Assembly (NCBI RefSeq): GCF_900105615.1
Contig: NZ_LT630003.1
Span: 3,162,001-3,226,000, forward strand
DNA length: 64,000 bases
Reading direction: 5' to 3'
DNA from: Lacrimispora sphenoides JCM 1415
Lineage (GTDB): Bacteria; Bacillota; Clostridia; Lachnospirales; Lachnospiraceae
Under the pieces are notes generated by a model, which was not told the DNA's origin, did not search any database, and saw only the letters and a program-made list of their open reading frames with translations. Position numbers and translations under genes: made by a program. Below, in pieces: positions 34,478-44,528 of the stretch (position 1 is the stretch's first letter; each line of letters starts with the position of its first letter).

Positions 34478-34504
34478 GAAGCCCTCCTGGGGCTTCTTCT
34501 TTTT
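34478..34504 (+). terminator. Terminator after the ECF S-component
   Basis: A 7-bp GC-rich stem (34478-34484 with 34490-34496) is followed by TTCTTTTT. In 34510-34600 the minus strand has a short open stretch (about 26 codons, ending VMKTRDRKVWI) without a start codon, perhaps a gene relic; no call is made. Confidence 0.85.
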
Positions 34505-34618
34505 GCATTTAAATCCATACCTTTCGATCCCTCGTTTTCATCACTTCCATGACTTCCAGAGTTATGTCGTCTATCTTAGATTTGAATAAAATGTTTAAAA
34601 GCTATATTTGTGAAGGAT

Positions 34619-35011
34619 TCATTCTGTTTCAGAATTAATAATCGGTAATCGATCCAACTGTTTGAATAAGTAGGTTTCTCCATCCATCTTAATTATATAT
34701 GTCTGCTTTTTTCCATTATAGAGTACTTTAGTATTTTGAAACTTAGAACTATTGATAAAATGTTCATTATCTGTTCCCTTAGAATAAGTCCCTTTATCCA
34801 TTTCATCATAATCATAATAATAAAATGTATAGTTATTATTGAGATCAAATACCATTGATGCAAAGGGAAGCTCGTCACATGTGTAAGTTCCTTGCAAAAT
34901 TGGAGATTCTTTCACTGAATATAGGGATAATATGCGAATAAGAAAAATACCAGTTATACATATAAATATAAAAGAAAGAAGTCCAACCAAACTTTTTTTA
35001 TTTACTTTCAT
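34619..35011 (-). CDS. Small membrane-anchored hypothetical protein
   Basis: The 130-residue protein starts MKVNKKSLVGLLSFIFICIT with one N-terminal membrane segment (about 8-30). The remainder is a predicted extracytoplasmic beta-rich region with many Tyr, Asp and Asn residues (NNYTFYYYDYDEMDKGTYSKG). I do not recognise the family. AGGAGG lies before the ATG at 35011. Its AT-rich composition differs from the neighbours, consistent with transfer, and it lies directly beside the IS110 element. Confidence 0.65.
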   Translation of the reverse strand: MKVNKKSLVGLLSFIFICITGIFLIRILSLYSVKESPILQGTYTCDELPFASMVFDLNNNYTFYYYDYDEMDKGTYSKGTDNEHFINSSKFQNTKVLYNGKKQTYIIKMDGETYLFKQLDRLPIINSETE

Positions 35012-35100
35012 GCTTTCACCTCCTACTACAATAATTTTATAGGTTATGGTACATGACAAACCAGCCATGTCCATATTCCTTCTTGTTGCTTAAGCTGTTA

Positions 35101-35240
35101 GAATGTAGAGAGCAATTGGTCCGGCGGTCACCTCCTTGGGCTTCACGTCCGTAATTTAGTCTGCCAACCAGCTCCTCATTCGCAGCGTTCGTTTTATGCA
35201 GGTTGAACTGCTTTCCCAGCACGTTCGTGTCACACCACAG
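35101..35240 (+). ncRNA. Probable bridge RNA of the IS110 element
   Basis: IS110-group elements encode a bridge (seek) RNA in the left non-coding end. Here the segment shows two successive stem-loops. The first is 35118-35120/35167-35169 continued by 35123-35127/35161-35165, enclosing a 33-base loop. The second is 35182-35190/35205-35211 with a loop of about 14. A small hairpin at 35219-35230 follows. Two programmable loops followed by a transposase is the expected layout. Loop-target matches were not proven. Confidence 0.5.
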
Positions 35241-35308
35241 TAGATTGAATCGGCAATGAGTAAACCTGGATCCATTGCTACTATCATTTTTTAAGGAGTG
35301 ACATATTT

Positions 35309-36520
35309 ATGAATGCTGTCGGTGTTGATGTTTCCAAAGGTAAGAGTATGATTGCCATCCTTCGCCCCTTCGGTGAAATTGTTTCCAGTCCCTTTGAGGT
35401 CCTGCATACATCCAGTGGGATTAATGAACTTATCTCCCATATCCTGTCCCTGGACGGTGACACCAGAATCGTTATGGAGCACACCGGACGCTACTATGAG
35501 CCAATGGCTCACTGGCTTTCCGGTGCCGGACTGTTTGTCAGTGCTGTTAATCCAAAACTCATCAAAGATTTTGGCAACAACTCTCTCCGTAAAGTCAAGA
35601 CGGATAAAGCAGATGCTATAAAAATTGCCCGTTATACTCTTGACAACTGGACCGATTTGAAACAGTATAGTCTTATGGATGAAATACGCACTCAACTCAA
35701 AACCATGAATCGGCAGTTTGATTTCTACATGAAGCAGAAGACCTCCTTCAAAAACAACTTAATCTCTTTACTTGATCAGACCTATCCTGGTGCCAATGAT
35801 TTTTTTGACAGCCCTGTTCGCAGTGACGGCAGCCAGAAATGGGTTGATTTTGCATCTGCTTATTGGCATGTAGACTGTGTTCGCAAGATGTCCCTCCCTG
35901 CGTTTACAGAGCATTATCAGAAATGGTGTAGGCGCAAAGGCTATAACTTCCAGCCTGATAAACCAGGAGAAATTTACACTGCTTCAGAAAACCTTATAGC
36001 AGTTCTTTCAAAAGATCCAATGACCAAAATGCTCATAAAACAGGCGATAGACCAACTAGACACTGCCTCCAAAATCGTAGAAGAACTTCGCAGCAAGATG
36101 AACCAGACTGCGGCCAAACTTCCGGAATACCCGATTGTTATGGCTATGAAAGGTGTCGGCCCATCTCTTGGTCCCCAGCTCATGGCTGAAATCGGCGATG
36201 TAGCCCGTTTTTCTCACCGGGGAGCGATTACAGCATTTGCCGGAGTTGATCCAGGGGCAAACCAGTCAGGGGCTTACGAGCAGCAAAGTGTCCGCACTTC
36301 AAAACGTGGCTCTGCCCAACTCCGCAAGACTTTATTTCAGGTCATGGACGTATTAATTAAGACATCCCCAGCAGATGATCCAGTCTACGAGTTTATGTCA
36401 AAAAAACGCTCTCAGGGGAAATCCTACTATGTCTACATGACTGCCGGTGCCAACAAGTTTCTGCGAATCTACTACGGACGGGTGAAAGAATACTTAGATT
36501 CCCTTCCCCAGTCAGAATAA
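35309..36520 (+). CDS. IS110-family transposase/recombinase
   Basis: The 403-residue recombinase has the N-terminal RuvC-like DEDD catalytic residues Asp7 (VGVDVSK), Glu57 (IVMEHTGRYY), Asp99 and Asp102 (KVKTDKADA). Its C-terminal Tnp domain contains KGVGPSLGPQLMAEIGDVARF and the motif GVDPGANQSG with the probable catalytic Ser320. It appears intact, without frameshift or stop. AAGGAG lies ten bases before the ATG. It should act with the element's bridge RNA to insert at a programmed site. Confidence 0.93.
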   Translation: MNAVGVDVSKGKSMIAILRPFGEIVSSPFEVLHTSSGINELISHILSLDGDTRIVMEHTGRYYEPMAHWLSGAGLFVSAVNPKLIKDFGNNSLRKVKTDKADAIKIARYTLDNWTDLKQYSLMDEIRTQLKTMNRQFDFYMKQKTSFKNNLISLLDQTYPGANDFFDSPVRSDGSQKWVDFASAYWHVDCVRKMSLPAFTEHYQKWCRRKGYNFQPDKPGEIYTASENLIAVLSKDPMTKMLIKQAIDQLDTASKIVEELRSKMNQTAAKLPEYPIVMAMKGVGPSLGPQLMAEIGDVARFSHRGAITAFAGVDPGANQSGAYEQQSVRTSKRGSAQLRKTLFQVMDVLIKTSPADDPVYEFMSKKRSQGKSYYVYMTAGANKFLRIYYGRVKEYLDSLPQSE

Positions 36521-36540
36521 CTCTGGCTTCATAGCTTTTT

Positions 36541-36568
36541 CAGACCAGCGTTTAGCGGTGGTCTGTTT
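36541..36568 (+). terminator. Terminator after the IS110 transposase
   Basis: A 7-bp stem (36541-36547 with 36559-36565) with two further inner pairs is followed by a short T-run. It lies 20 bases after the transposase stop codon. Confidence 0.65.
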
Positions 36569-36622
36569 GTGATACAAAAAACACTGCATAAAACTTTTTC
36601 TGCAAATCTTATTAATTTCCTA

Positions 36623-36651
36623 TTGACTTTTTATTTGCAGGCTAATATAAT
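36623..36651 (+). promoter_or_regulatory. Orphan plus-strand promoter in a geneless stretch
   Basis: TTGACT (36623-36628) and TATAAT (36646-36651) are separated by 17 bases, facing right. No plus-strand gene follows; the only downstream features are a run of seven T near 36719-36725 and then genes on the opposite strand. It may make a short RNA, start transcription in the circular IS junction, or be a relic. Otherwise 36569-36840 is AT-rich without a gene. Confidence 0.45.
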
Positions 36652-36840
36652 GCCAGTTTTATATTTGCAGTTATAGGCCTATATCTATATAACGTACAAG
36701 CGAAAAAAACGTGACAGTTTTTTTATATTATATATCTTTTCATTGTGAAAAGTAAGTAGGCTTTCACCGTTCCGCTCAAACATTCTTCTCTGCAGCCAGG
36801 CCGACCCATTATTCGCTTTGTCACTTATTTAACACAATAG

Positions 36841-36923
36841 CCGGAGCCTTCAGAATTCCTTCTGAAAGCTCCGGCAAAAATATTAATGCGAATAACATTC
36901 GTCCCAGTGCTGATGAGCACTAG
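36841..36923 (-). pseudogene. Decayed duplicate of the argD 3' end and its terminator
   Basis: Two blocks match argD and its downstream hairpin at 53840-54002. 36841-36886 matches the hairpin and following bases with two differences in 46. 36888-36923 matches codons for [12 protein letters not shown] with five differences in 36. The codons for the last 28 or so residues of ArgD are deleted between the blocks, and the hairpin has lost its T-tract. It lies directly downstream of the nagB-like gene. Confidence 0.8.
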
Positions 36924-36952
36924 TTTCGGATACATTCTGCTTTTCCTCTGCT

Positions 36953-37657
36953 TTAATAATCCAGCAAAGATGCGGCCTCCTCGTCCATGATGACCGTATA
37001 ATTAGGATGCAGCTGGAACACACTGGCAGGAACCTCTGGCGTAACCGGGCCGAACAAGGCTTTTTTTGCGATTTCTGCTTTGTGGCTGCCATTAATGATC
37101 ATGATGAGATGACGGGCATTCATTACAGTTTTCGGCCCAAATGTCACATAATGATCCGGACTCGTCTCTCTTTCAAAATATGAAATAGGATATTTCTCTT
37201 TCGTTACCATACGGGTCTCCATGCCGAAATGTTCTACCGTACCTGCAAGATTTCCGCAGAAATGTCCATCCGTACCGAGCCCCATGATGAGCATATCTAA
37301 TCCGCCATCTTCTTTAAGCTTCTTATCGTAATCTTTCCAGTTCTTTGTATCCAGAACGTGAATCAGCTCCCCGGGTACCTCGGCCGGGTCAAAAAACATA
37401 CGGATTAAATCATTCATGGTTACACCGGTTTCCTCCCCCTCCCTGGGTATCTCATCAAAGTTATAAAAATGGACATGTTTAAAACAGGGATTTCCTTTGT
37501 ACTCCTCTGTAAGCAGCTGATACAGCCGTTCCGGGGTTTTTCCTGCCGTAATGGAAAGGTTGACCCTTCGGTTATCTCCTGTGTACATATGAGCCTGTAC
37601 ATGAGTAAGGGCCATCTGGCTCATGGTTTCATAATCCTTTGTAATAATTAATTGCAT
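36953..37657 (-). CDS. NagB-like glucosamine-6-phosphate deaminase/6-phosphogluconolactonase family protein
   Basis: The 234-residue protein has the NagB/RpiA fold markers: the phosphate loop ITAGKTPERLY, the acidic NFDEIP and GLGTDGHFCGN, close to the DGHIAFN motif of NagB. It could deaminate glucosamine-6-phosphate or hydrolyse a related sugar phosphate lactone. The active-site part is divergent, so the exact reaction is open. It is 20 bases downstream of the GH1 gene and shares the beta-glucoside operon, hinting at an amino-sugar substrate. Confidence 0.8.
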   Translation of the reverse strand: MQLIITKDYETMSQMALTHVQAHMYTGDNRRVNLSITAGKTPERLYQLLTEEYKGNPCFKHVHFYNFDEIPREGEETGVTMNDLIRMFFDPAEVPGELIHVLDTKNWKDYDKKLKEDGGLDMLIMGLGTDGHFCGNLAGTVEHFGMETRMVTKEKYPISYFERETSPDHYVTFGPKTVMNARHLIMIINGSHKAEIAKKALFGPVTPEVPASVFQLHPNYTVIMDEEAASLLDY

Positions 37658-37677
37658 ATTAAAATACTCTCCTTTTT

Positions 37678-39305
<1,628 letters not shown>

Positions 39306-39313
39306 CAATGCTT

Positions 39314-41179
39314 CTATCTGACAGTTAATATCTTCTCACCTGCAAAAATAGGCCCATTTTCAAATTCAGGCTGGATATTCCCATAAGCCGGGGTATTGGA
39401 AATTACTACAATAACCGTGGTATCATAACCAGCTGCTGCAATCTGTTCCCGGTTAAACTCAATAAGAGCATCCCCTTTTTTCACCTTATCCCCTGCCTTA
39501 CATCTGGCAGTAAAGAATTCCCCTTCCAGTTTTACCGTATCAAGTCCAATATGAATAAGTACCTCCGTACCAGCCTCCGTAATCAGACCAAGTGCATGGT
39601 TGGTATGGAAAACTGTATTGACCGTACCATCCCCGGGAGCGACAACCAAGTTTTCACTCGGAACGATACCGATACCTTCACCTAATAATTTGCTGGAGAA
39701 TGTTTCGTCATTAATATCCTCCAGTTTACAGATCTGCCCACTGACAGGGCTGAACACCAGATGCCCTGGTTCTGCTTTCCCCTTAGCCGTTTCGACTTCA
39801 GATATTCCATTGGTTAAGACCACGTTATCATTCAGCTTAAACACAGTTTTTCCAAGAAACCACGTAATTCCGAATGTAGACACAAACATTACAATCAGGC
39901 CGAAAACTATGGAGAGGGGCTTGTCCCCCATGAATATCGGGGTTGTCAATAGACTGGGCAGCCCTGATGAAAAGGCCTTCGCCCCCATCATGGTACTTAC
40001 CATACCCCCAAGGCCGCCGCCTAAGATACAGCCCACCAGAGCTGCCCGATATTTAAAGATAATTCCATACAGAGCAGGCTCGGTAATACCTAAATAGCCT
40101 GAAATGGTGGAAGAAGTTGCAATCTGCTTACTCTTCCGGTCTTTAACAAGTACAGCAACGGCAAATGCGGCGGTTGCCTGGGACATGGTGGATATAAATG
40201 TAGCCGGGGCAATTATGGTATATCCAAGGGTTTCTAACTGCATATACTGAAGAGGGCGGACAGCATGATGCAAACCTACCAATACCAGCAGCGGGCGGGT
40301 CGAACCGATCACAAAACCTGCGATTCCAAGATTCAAGTTTATCAGCCACTCAAGGCCATTTGACACATAAGTTGTCAGGTAAGTAGCCAGAGGTGCGATT
40401 AATATTAAGTTTATTGGAATAACAATCAAAAAAGTCAGCAGAGGAACAAATATAACGGTAATCATTGAAGGCAGATGGTCATCCAGCCAGCCATATACCT
40501 TGCTCATGAACCATACCGCCAGGATAATTGGTATAACACTGCTTCCATAATTAATCATAGGAATAGGTATTGCCCCAAAAAGCATTACCGGATCTTCCCC
40601 AACCTTTGCTATGATATTGGGATCCAACATGGCAGCAGCTATCCCCATAGCCATGTAAATGTTGGTATTGAAGCGTTTGGCAGCCGAAACTGCAAGCAGA
40701 AATGGGAAAAAATAAAGGGAAGAATTACCGATTACCGTAAGCAGGAAAATAAGTGAGCTGTCACCCGGCAAAATGTGCAGGGTAGTAAACATATACCGGA
40801 TACCCAATATCAAACCGCCGCCGATAATAGCGGAAAGCGGTGCAACCAATATGGCAGTCAGTGTTGCAAGCATACGGTTAAAAATACTTCCTTTCTTCTC
40901 TCCGGCGTTATCCGGGACATTTTCTCCTCCGGCAATCCCCGGATACTGCTTCATGATTTCCTTATATACCTTGGATACGTCATTTCCGACGATAACCTGG
41001 TACTGGCCTCCCTGCTTCTGGACACCAAGTATGGAAAGTTTCTTTAATTCCTCTTCATTGGCTTTATTGTCATCCAATAAGAAAAACCGAAGCCGTGTCA
41101 TGCAATGGGACAAAGACTTGATATTTCCTACCCCTCCTACATGCTCTATAATTTTTCTTGCTAATTCTTCTCGTTCCAT
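39314..41179 (-). CDS. PTS beta-glucoside-specific EIIBCA transporter
   Basis: The 621-residue permease has the EIIB domain first with its phosphorylated cysteine (LSHCMTRLRF, Cys26), then the EIIC membrane domain with about ten segments, then the EIIA domain with its active histidine (HIGLDTVKLEG, His543). This is the BglF/BglP layout for uptake and phosphorylation of beta-glucosides. It lies after licT and its antitermination site. AAAGGAGG precedes the ATG. Confidence 0.96.
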   Translation of the reverse strand: MEREELARKIIEHVGGVGNIKSLSHCMTRLRFFLLDDNKANEEELKKLSILGVQKQGGQYQVIVGNDVSKVYKEIMKQYPGIAGGENVPDNAGEKKGSIFNRMLATLTAILVAPLSAIIGGGLILGIRYMFTTLHILPGDSSLIFLLTVIGNSSLYFFPFLLAVSAAKRFNTNIYMAMGIAAAMLDPNIIAKVGEDPVMLFGAIPIPMINYGSSVIPIILAVWFMSKVYGWLDDHLPSMITVIFVPLLTFLIVIPINLILIAPLATYLTTYVSNGLEWLINLNLGIAGFVIGSTRPLLVLVGLHHAVRPLQYMQLETLGYTIIAPATFISTMSQATAAFAVAVLVKDRKSKQIATSSTISGYLGITEPALYGIIFKYRAALVGCILGGGLGGMVSTMMGAKAFSSGLPSLLTTPIFMGDKPLSIVFGLIVMFVSTFGITWFLGKTVFKLNDNVVLTNGISEVETAKGKAEPGHLVFSPVSGQICKLEDINDETFSSKLLGEGIGIVPSENLVVAPGDGTVNTVFHTNHALGLITEAGTEVLIHIGLDTVKLEGEFFTARCKAGDKVKKGDALIEFNREQIAAAGYDTTVIVVISNTPAYGNIQPEFENGPIFAGEKILTVR

Positions 41180-41357
41180 TTTTCTCCTCCTTTTACATCA
41201 TAAAATTGCAATTTTCCATCTGCCTGGCTGGTGCGCGCTTTCACAGCCAAATAGCAGATTTTCAGTTCCATCAAAACCTCATCGGAGCACGGTGCCTTCT
41301 GCAGCCGCACTTCCTCTGCGCAGAGCAGGAGATAATGGCAGAACATAATATAAACAA

Positions 41358-41431
41358 AAGACCCAGACCTGCCTGACAGTAATCCACTGTCAGGCAGGTT
41401 TGGGTCTTGCCAGCCGAACTGTAACGAATCC
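41358..41431 (-). promoter_or_regulatory. RAT antiterminator site and terminator before the PTS gene
   Basis: A 29-base segment (41403-41431), read on the minus strand, matches the ribonucleic antiterminator consensus for BglG/LicT (GGATT-GTTACxG-TTCGGCxGGCAA-ACC) with few changes. It overlaps the 5' arm of a 23-bp terminator hairpin (41358-41380 with 41386-41408) ending in T-rich sequence. LicT binding would block the terminator. Confidence 0.9.
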
Positions 41432-41432
41432 C

Positions 41433-42269
41433 TTATTTATTTACCTTTTTTACTAGATTAATAATATGCAGCATTAAGTACATTTTCTCTGTTTCGGAAG
41501 TTTCCCATCTCTGCCTCTCATAAATATACTGGGCAATCTTGTTCGCACATTCATAAGCCTGGGAATCTGCTTTGCGGACCGAGTCAATAATCTCCCTTTC
41601 TGTAGGGGCGACCTCCTCACCTTTTAACCGTCTCATCAGATAATACCTTACATGAGTTATAAAACGGTGAAAGAACACGCTGTCCTCATCAAACTCGCAC
41701 TGATAAAAATACTTGACCAGCTTTAAAATAGAATTTGTCATTTCGGTGATCCCAAAAATCTCCTCACCCGTTACACTATCTATCTGTGCATTAACAATGT
41801 GAAGGGCAAAAAATGCGGCTTCGCTGTCAGGAAGCTGCGTCCCTAAATCAGCCTTTATAATTTCTAATGCCTTGATGCCCATCTGGTATTCTCTGGAGTA
41901 GAACTTCTTTATCTCCCATTCCAGCGGATTTACTATATCCATCTGGATTTCCCGACGCTTAAGGGCAAAGGATAAATGATCAAGTAAGGAAAAGAACATA
42001 TTGTCATTTAATTCTTTAAATGTTTCCTTTGCCATATTTACAATTTTAAAAACTGCCCTTAACTCATTTGGACCACACCCCGTCATAAGGGCTGCCATTT
42101 GAGTGAACGTCATGTTGTTTGTAGGATAAAAGGTTTTCTCAACCCTGCTTTTATCTATTTTATTACCAGGATAAGCCTGAAAACCAATGCCTTTCCCCAC
42201 CAGAACCATCTGCTGTCCATCCTCTGACGCCAAAAGTACATTATTATTGATACGCTTTTCTACATACAA
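41433..42269 (-). CDS. licT: BglG/LicT-family transcriptional antiterminator
   Basis: The 278-residue protein has an N-terminal RNA-binding CAT domain (YVEKRINNNVLLASEDGQQM, GKGIGFQ) and two PRD domains with PTS-phosphorylated histidines (including LDHLSFALKRR and FALHIVNAQ). It stabilises the RAT hairpin in beta-glucoside operons. A TTG at 42269 is the likely start: it places the first residue where LicT homologues begin, with AAGGTG six bases upstream. An in-frame GTG at 42278 would add three residues. Confidence 0.93.
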   Translation of the reverse strand: MYVEKRINNNVLLASEDGQQMVLVGKGIGFQAYPGNKIDKSRVEKTFYPTNNMTFTQMAALMTGCGPNELRAVFKIVNMAKETFKELNDNMFFSLLDHLSFALKRREIQMDIVNPLEWEIKKFYSREYQMGIKALEIIKADLGTQLPDSEAAFFALHIVNAQIDSVTGEEIFGITEMTNSILKLVKYFYQCEFDEDSVFFHRFITHVRYYLMRRLKGEEVAPTEREIIDSVRKADSQAYECANKIAQYIYERQRWETSETEKMYLMLHIINLVKKVNK

Positions 42270-42288
42270 AAAGTTCACCTTCTCAAAT

Positions 42289-42381
42289 AAAAAAGGCCAA
42301 GATCATGTAAAACCGCAGCTAAACAATATTAGCTGCAACCTTACATCATCCTGGCCAGGCCTGCCGAACAGTAACACTTCC
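42289..42381 (-). promoter_or_regulatory. First RAT antiterminator and terminator, leader of licT
   Basis: A 29-base RAT-like segment (42353-42381, minus strand with GTTACTGTTCGGCAGGCC) overlaps the base of a long terminator hairpin (42295-42356). A run of T follows. It controls readthrough into licT and forms the first of two LicT switches. Confidence 0.9.
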
Positions 42382-42404
42382 AGTAAATCGTATTTCTTTC
42401 ACTT

Positions 42405-42433
42405 ATTATACTAAATTAAATATATTTCGTCAA
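42405..42433 (-). promoter_or_regulatory. Promoter of the licT-bglPA operon
   Basis: Minus strand TTGACG (42428-42433) and TATAAT (42405-42410), spacer 17. It lies just upstream of the first RAT. The rest of 42434-42556 is AT-rich, with one small palindrome (GTGC-ATTTA-GCAC, 42483-42495) and no gene. Confidence 0.85.
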
Positions 42434-42556
42434 GATTTTTAATACAGATTTCTAATTTTATTTTATGTGGTACATTTTTTTTGTGCATTTAGCACAGTTC
42501 TGTGTCGTTTTTCTTATCATAAGTACACAAGAAATCTCTGTATCATTTAGCGCATT

Positions 42557-42600
42557 AAAAAGGAAGCCCTGGGATCTGATCCCCCAGGTGCTTCCTCTTT
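42557..42600. terminator. Bidirectional terminator after the ribokinase gene
   Basis: A stem of about 14 bp with one mismatch (arms 42562-42576 and 42582-42596) has A-rich sequence on the left and T-rich on the right. It can stop minus-strand transcription of the nucleoside operon, 13 bases after the ribokinase stop. Confidence 0.8.
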
Positions 42601-42612
42601 TTGCGTTTAGCT

Positions 42613-43500
42613 TTAATATCCATTTAAAACTTCATCCCTCGTGGGTATCGAAGGTGCAGCACCTGCTCTGGATACTGCAATAGAAGCAGCCTTTGCCGCA
42701 TGATCCAAAGCCTGTCCGGGAGTTTCTCCCAGAGCAAGTCCGCCTATAAAATAGCCGGTAAAGGTATCCCCGGCCCCTGTTGTATCAACCACCTGTACCT
42801 CATAGATTTCCTGCTCAAACACCTGATCGCCGTCTTTGTATAAAGAACCATCTTGCCCCAGTGTCAAAAGAATCTTTGCGCCCGGGAATTTTTCTGCCAG
42901 CTGACCCAGGAGCTCTCTGCCGCTACCGGATTTTTGACAGATATCCCCGGCTTCAATCTCATTCAATATAAAAAACTCCACATAATGAAGAGGGTAACTC
43001 CATATTTTGCGGTTCATGGGGGAAGGATTCAAAACGATTCTCATTCCTTTCCCGTATGCCTGCTCCATAATATATCCAACTTCGTTGATTTCGTTTTGAA
43101 GAATGAGAAAATCCCCTTCCCAAAACTCATTTAAAACATGGTCCACCTGATCCTTTGTTATTTCCTGATTCGCTCCGCCATATAAAAGGATGCCATTTTG
43201 TCCTTCCTGATTCTTTTGTATTATGGCATGGCCTGTCTTATTTTTTACCCGCTTAATATTACTTGTATCTATGCCGAACTGCTCCAGCTGCTGGGTCAAT
43301 ATTTCACCGTCCAGTTCCCCAACCGCTCCTGCATGCCAGACTTTGACGCCGCTTTTGCTCAGTGCCAGAGACTGGTTGAGGCCTTTTCCTCCGCAAAATA
43401 TCTCCAATGAATCAGAGGATATGGTTTCTCCCTCTCTGACAAAATGATCCATCTGGTAAACATAATCAATATTCAAAGAACCAAAATTTAATATTTTCAT
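42613..43500 (-). CDS. rbsK: Ribokinase (PfkB family)
   Basis: The 295-residue kinase has the two PfkB signatures, GGKGLNQSLALSKSG near residue 38 and DTTGAGDTFTGYF near the C-terminus with the catalytic Asp. It phosphorylates ribose or a related sugar released by the nucleoside hydrolase of the operon. Its ATG overlaps the LacI stop (ATGA). It is the last gene of the nucleoside operon. A different sugar substrate within the PfkB family is possible. Confidence 0.88.
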   Translation of the reverse strand: MKILNFGSLNIDYVYQMDHFVREGETISSDSLEIFCGGKGLNQSLALSKSGVKVWHAGAVGELDGEILTQQLEQFGIDTSNIKRVKNKTGHAIIQKNQEGQNGILLYGGANQEITKDQVDHVLNEFWEGDFLILQNEINEVGYIMEQAYGKGMRIVLNPSPMNRKIWSYPLHYVEFFILNEIEAGDICQKSGSGRELLGQLAEKFPGAKILLTLGQDGSLYKDGDQVFEQEIYEVQVVDTTGAGDTFTGYFIGGLALGETPGQALDHAAKAASIAVSRAGAAPSIPTRDEVLNGY

Positions 43501-44528
43501 ATATTGTACTCCTGTCCAATTTCCATTGTACTGCTTCTTATAATCAATTTCGGTTCAAATACCGCTTGTCTTTTTTCTAATTTTTTCTTTTTTATCAGGG
43601 AGATCAGCCGTTTGACTGACTCTACGCCCATCTCATATACAGGCTGTCTGACCGTTGTAAGAGGAACCGCCATCATTTCCGCATACAAAACATCATCATA
43701 TCCTACCACCGATATATCTACAGGTACTTTCTTATGGTATTGGGACAGCTGCCTGCACACTCCAAAAGCTGATAGGTCGTTGCAGGCAAATACCGCCGTA
43801 TATCCATACTGCATCAGCGCCGATACAGCACGTTCCCCGCATTCCATGGTATAATCACCTTCATAAACCAGCCTTTCATCAAAAGGAATATGAAATTCCT
43901 GCAGCGCTCGGGCATATCCGTTCAATCTTCTTTCTGAATCCGCCAAATTTGCAGGACCTGTTACACAGGCTATCTTCTTATGGCCAAGCTCTGCCAGATG
44001 TCTCGCTGCCAGATACCCTCCCATTTCATGATCCAGGATAACTTCTGCGCAGTCCACATCCGTAAGAAAGCGGTCCAGAAGCACAAACGGCAGCTGCAGC
44101 TGTTCCAATAAGCGAACCGATTCTTTACCGGCTGTCTCATCGCTTTCTCTGGACATGACATAGATGATTCCGTCTACCCCCTGGTCAGCCAGAAAACGGA
44201 TATATTCCATGTCCCTCTTATGGAGATCGTTGGTGTTGCACAAGACCAGTGTTCTGCCATACTCCCTGCAACACTCCTCAATCCCCTTTACCATATTGGC
44301 GTAAAAGATATTTCCGATATCAGGAATAATTAGACCTATGGTTTTGCTTCTCTTTTTAACCAGACTGACTGCCAGCTGATTCGGCCGATAGTTAAGCTTT
44401 TGTGCCGATTCCATAATCCGTTTTTTGGTTTCCTCCGGTATCTTATGAGCCTTCCCATTTAATACCAGAGATACCGTCGTCACAGATAGTCCTGTGTCAT
44501 TCGCAATGTCCTTAATTGTCGCTCTCAT
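43497..44528 (-). CDS. LacI-family transcriptional regulator
   Basis: The 343-residue repressor begins MRATIKDIANDTGLSVTTVS, a LacI-type HTH, with hinge region and a periplasmic-binding-like sugar domain (TIGLIIPDIGNIFYANMVKGIEE). The ATG at 44528 is chosen because it begins the HTH and follows GAGGAG; the frame stays open upstream inside the M20 gene. It overlaps that gene by 17 bases. It is likely to sense ribose or a nucleoside and to bind the CG-centred palindromes near 53503 and 53622. Confidence 0.9.
   Translation of the reverse strand: MRATIKDIANDTGLSVTTVSLVLNGKAHKIPEETKKRIMESAQKLNYRPNQLAVSLVKKRSKTIGLIIPDIGNIFYANMVKGIEECCREYGRTLVLCNTNDLHKRDMEYIRFLADQGVDGIIYVMSRESDETAGKESVRLLEQLQLPFVLLDRFLTDVDCAEVILDHEMGGYLAARHLAELGHKKIACVTGPANLADSERRLNGYARALQEFHIPFDERLVYEGDYTMECGERAVSALMQYGYTAVFACNDLSAFGVCRQLSQYHKKVPVDISVVGYDDVLYAEMMAVPLTTVRQPVYEMGVESVKRLISLIKKKKLEKRQAVFEPKLIIRSSTMEIGQEYNI

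Larger units (their letters stand above)
35041..36570 (+). mobile_element. IS110-family insertion sequence (ends approximate)
   Basis: A complete IS110-type transposase gene is preceded by about 250 bases of structured non-coding DNA and followed by a terminator. No terminal inverted repeats or target duplications are visible, which is normal for IS110. The exact ends cannot be set without an empty site; the left end must lie after the promoter-proximal part of the hypothetical gene at 35011. Long left non-coding part with short right end fits the IS110 group rather than IS1111. Confidence 0.8.

Noticed and set aside
34510..34600. Minus-strand stretch of about 26 codons ending VMKTRDRKVWI
   Set aside because: No start codon or ribosome site and no family recognised; it may be a relic but cannot be supported as a gene.
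33866..36661. ATGCCAGTTTT occurring on both sides of the IS110 element considered as a target duplication
   Set aside because: The match is only about 11 bases, the left copy is part of a hairpin more than a kilobase from the element, and IS110 elements do not normally make target duplications.
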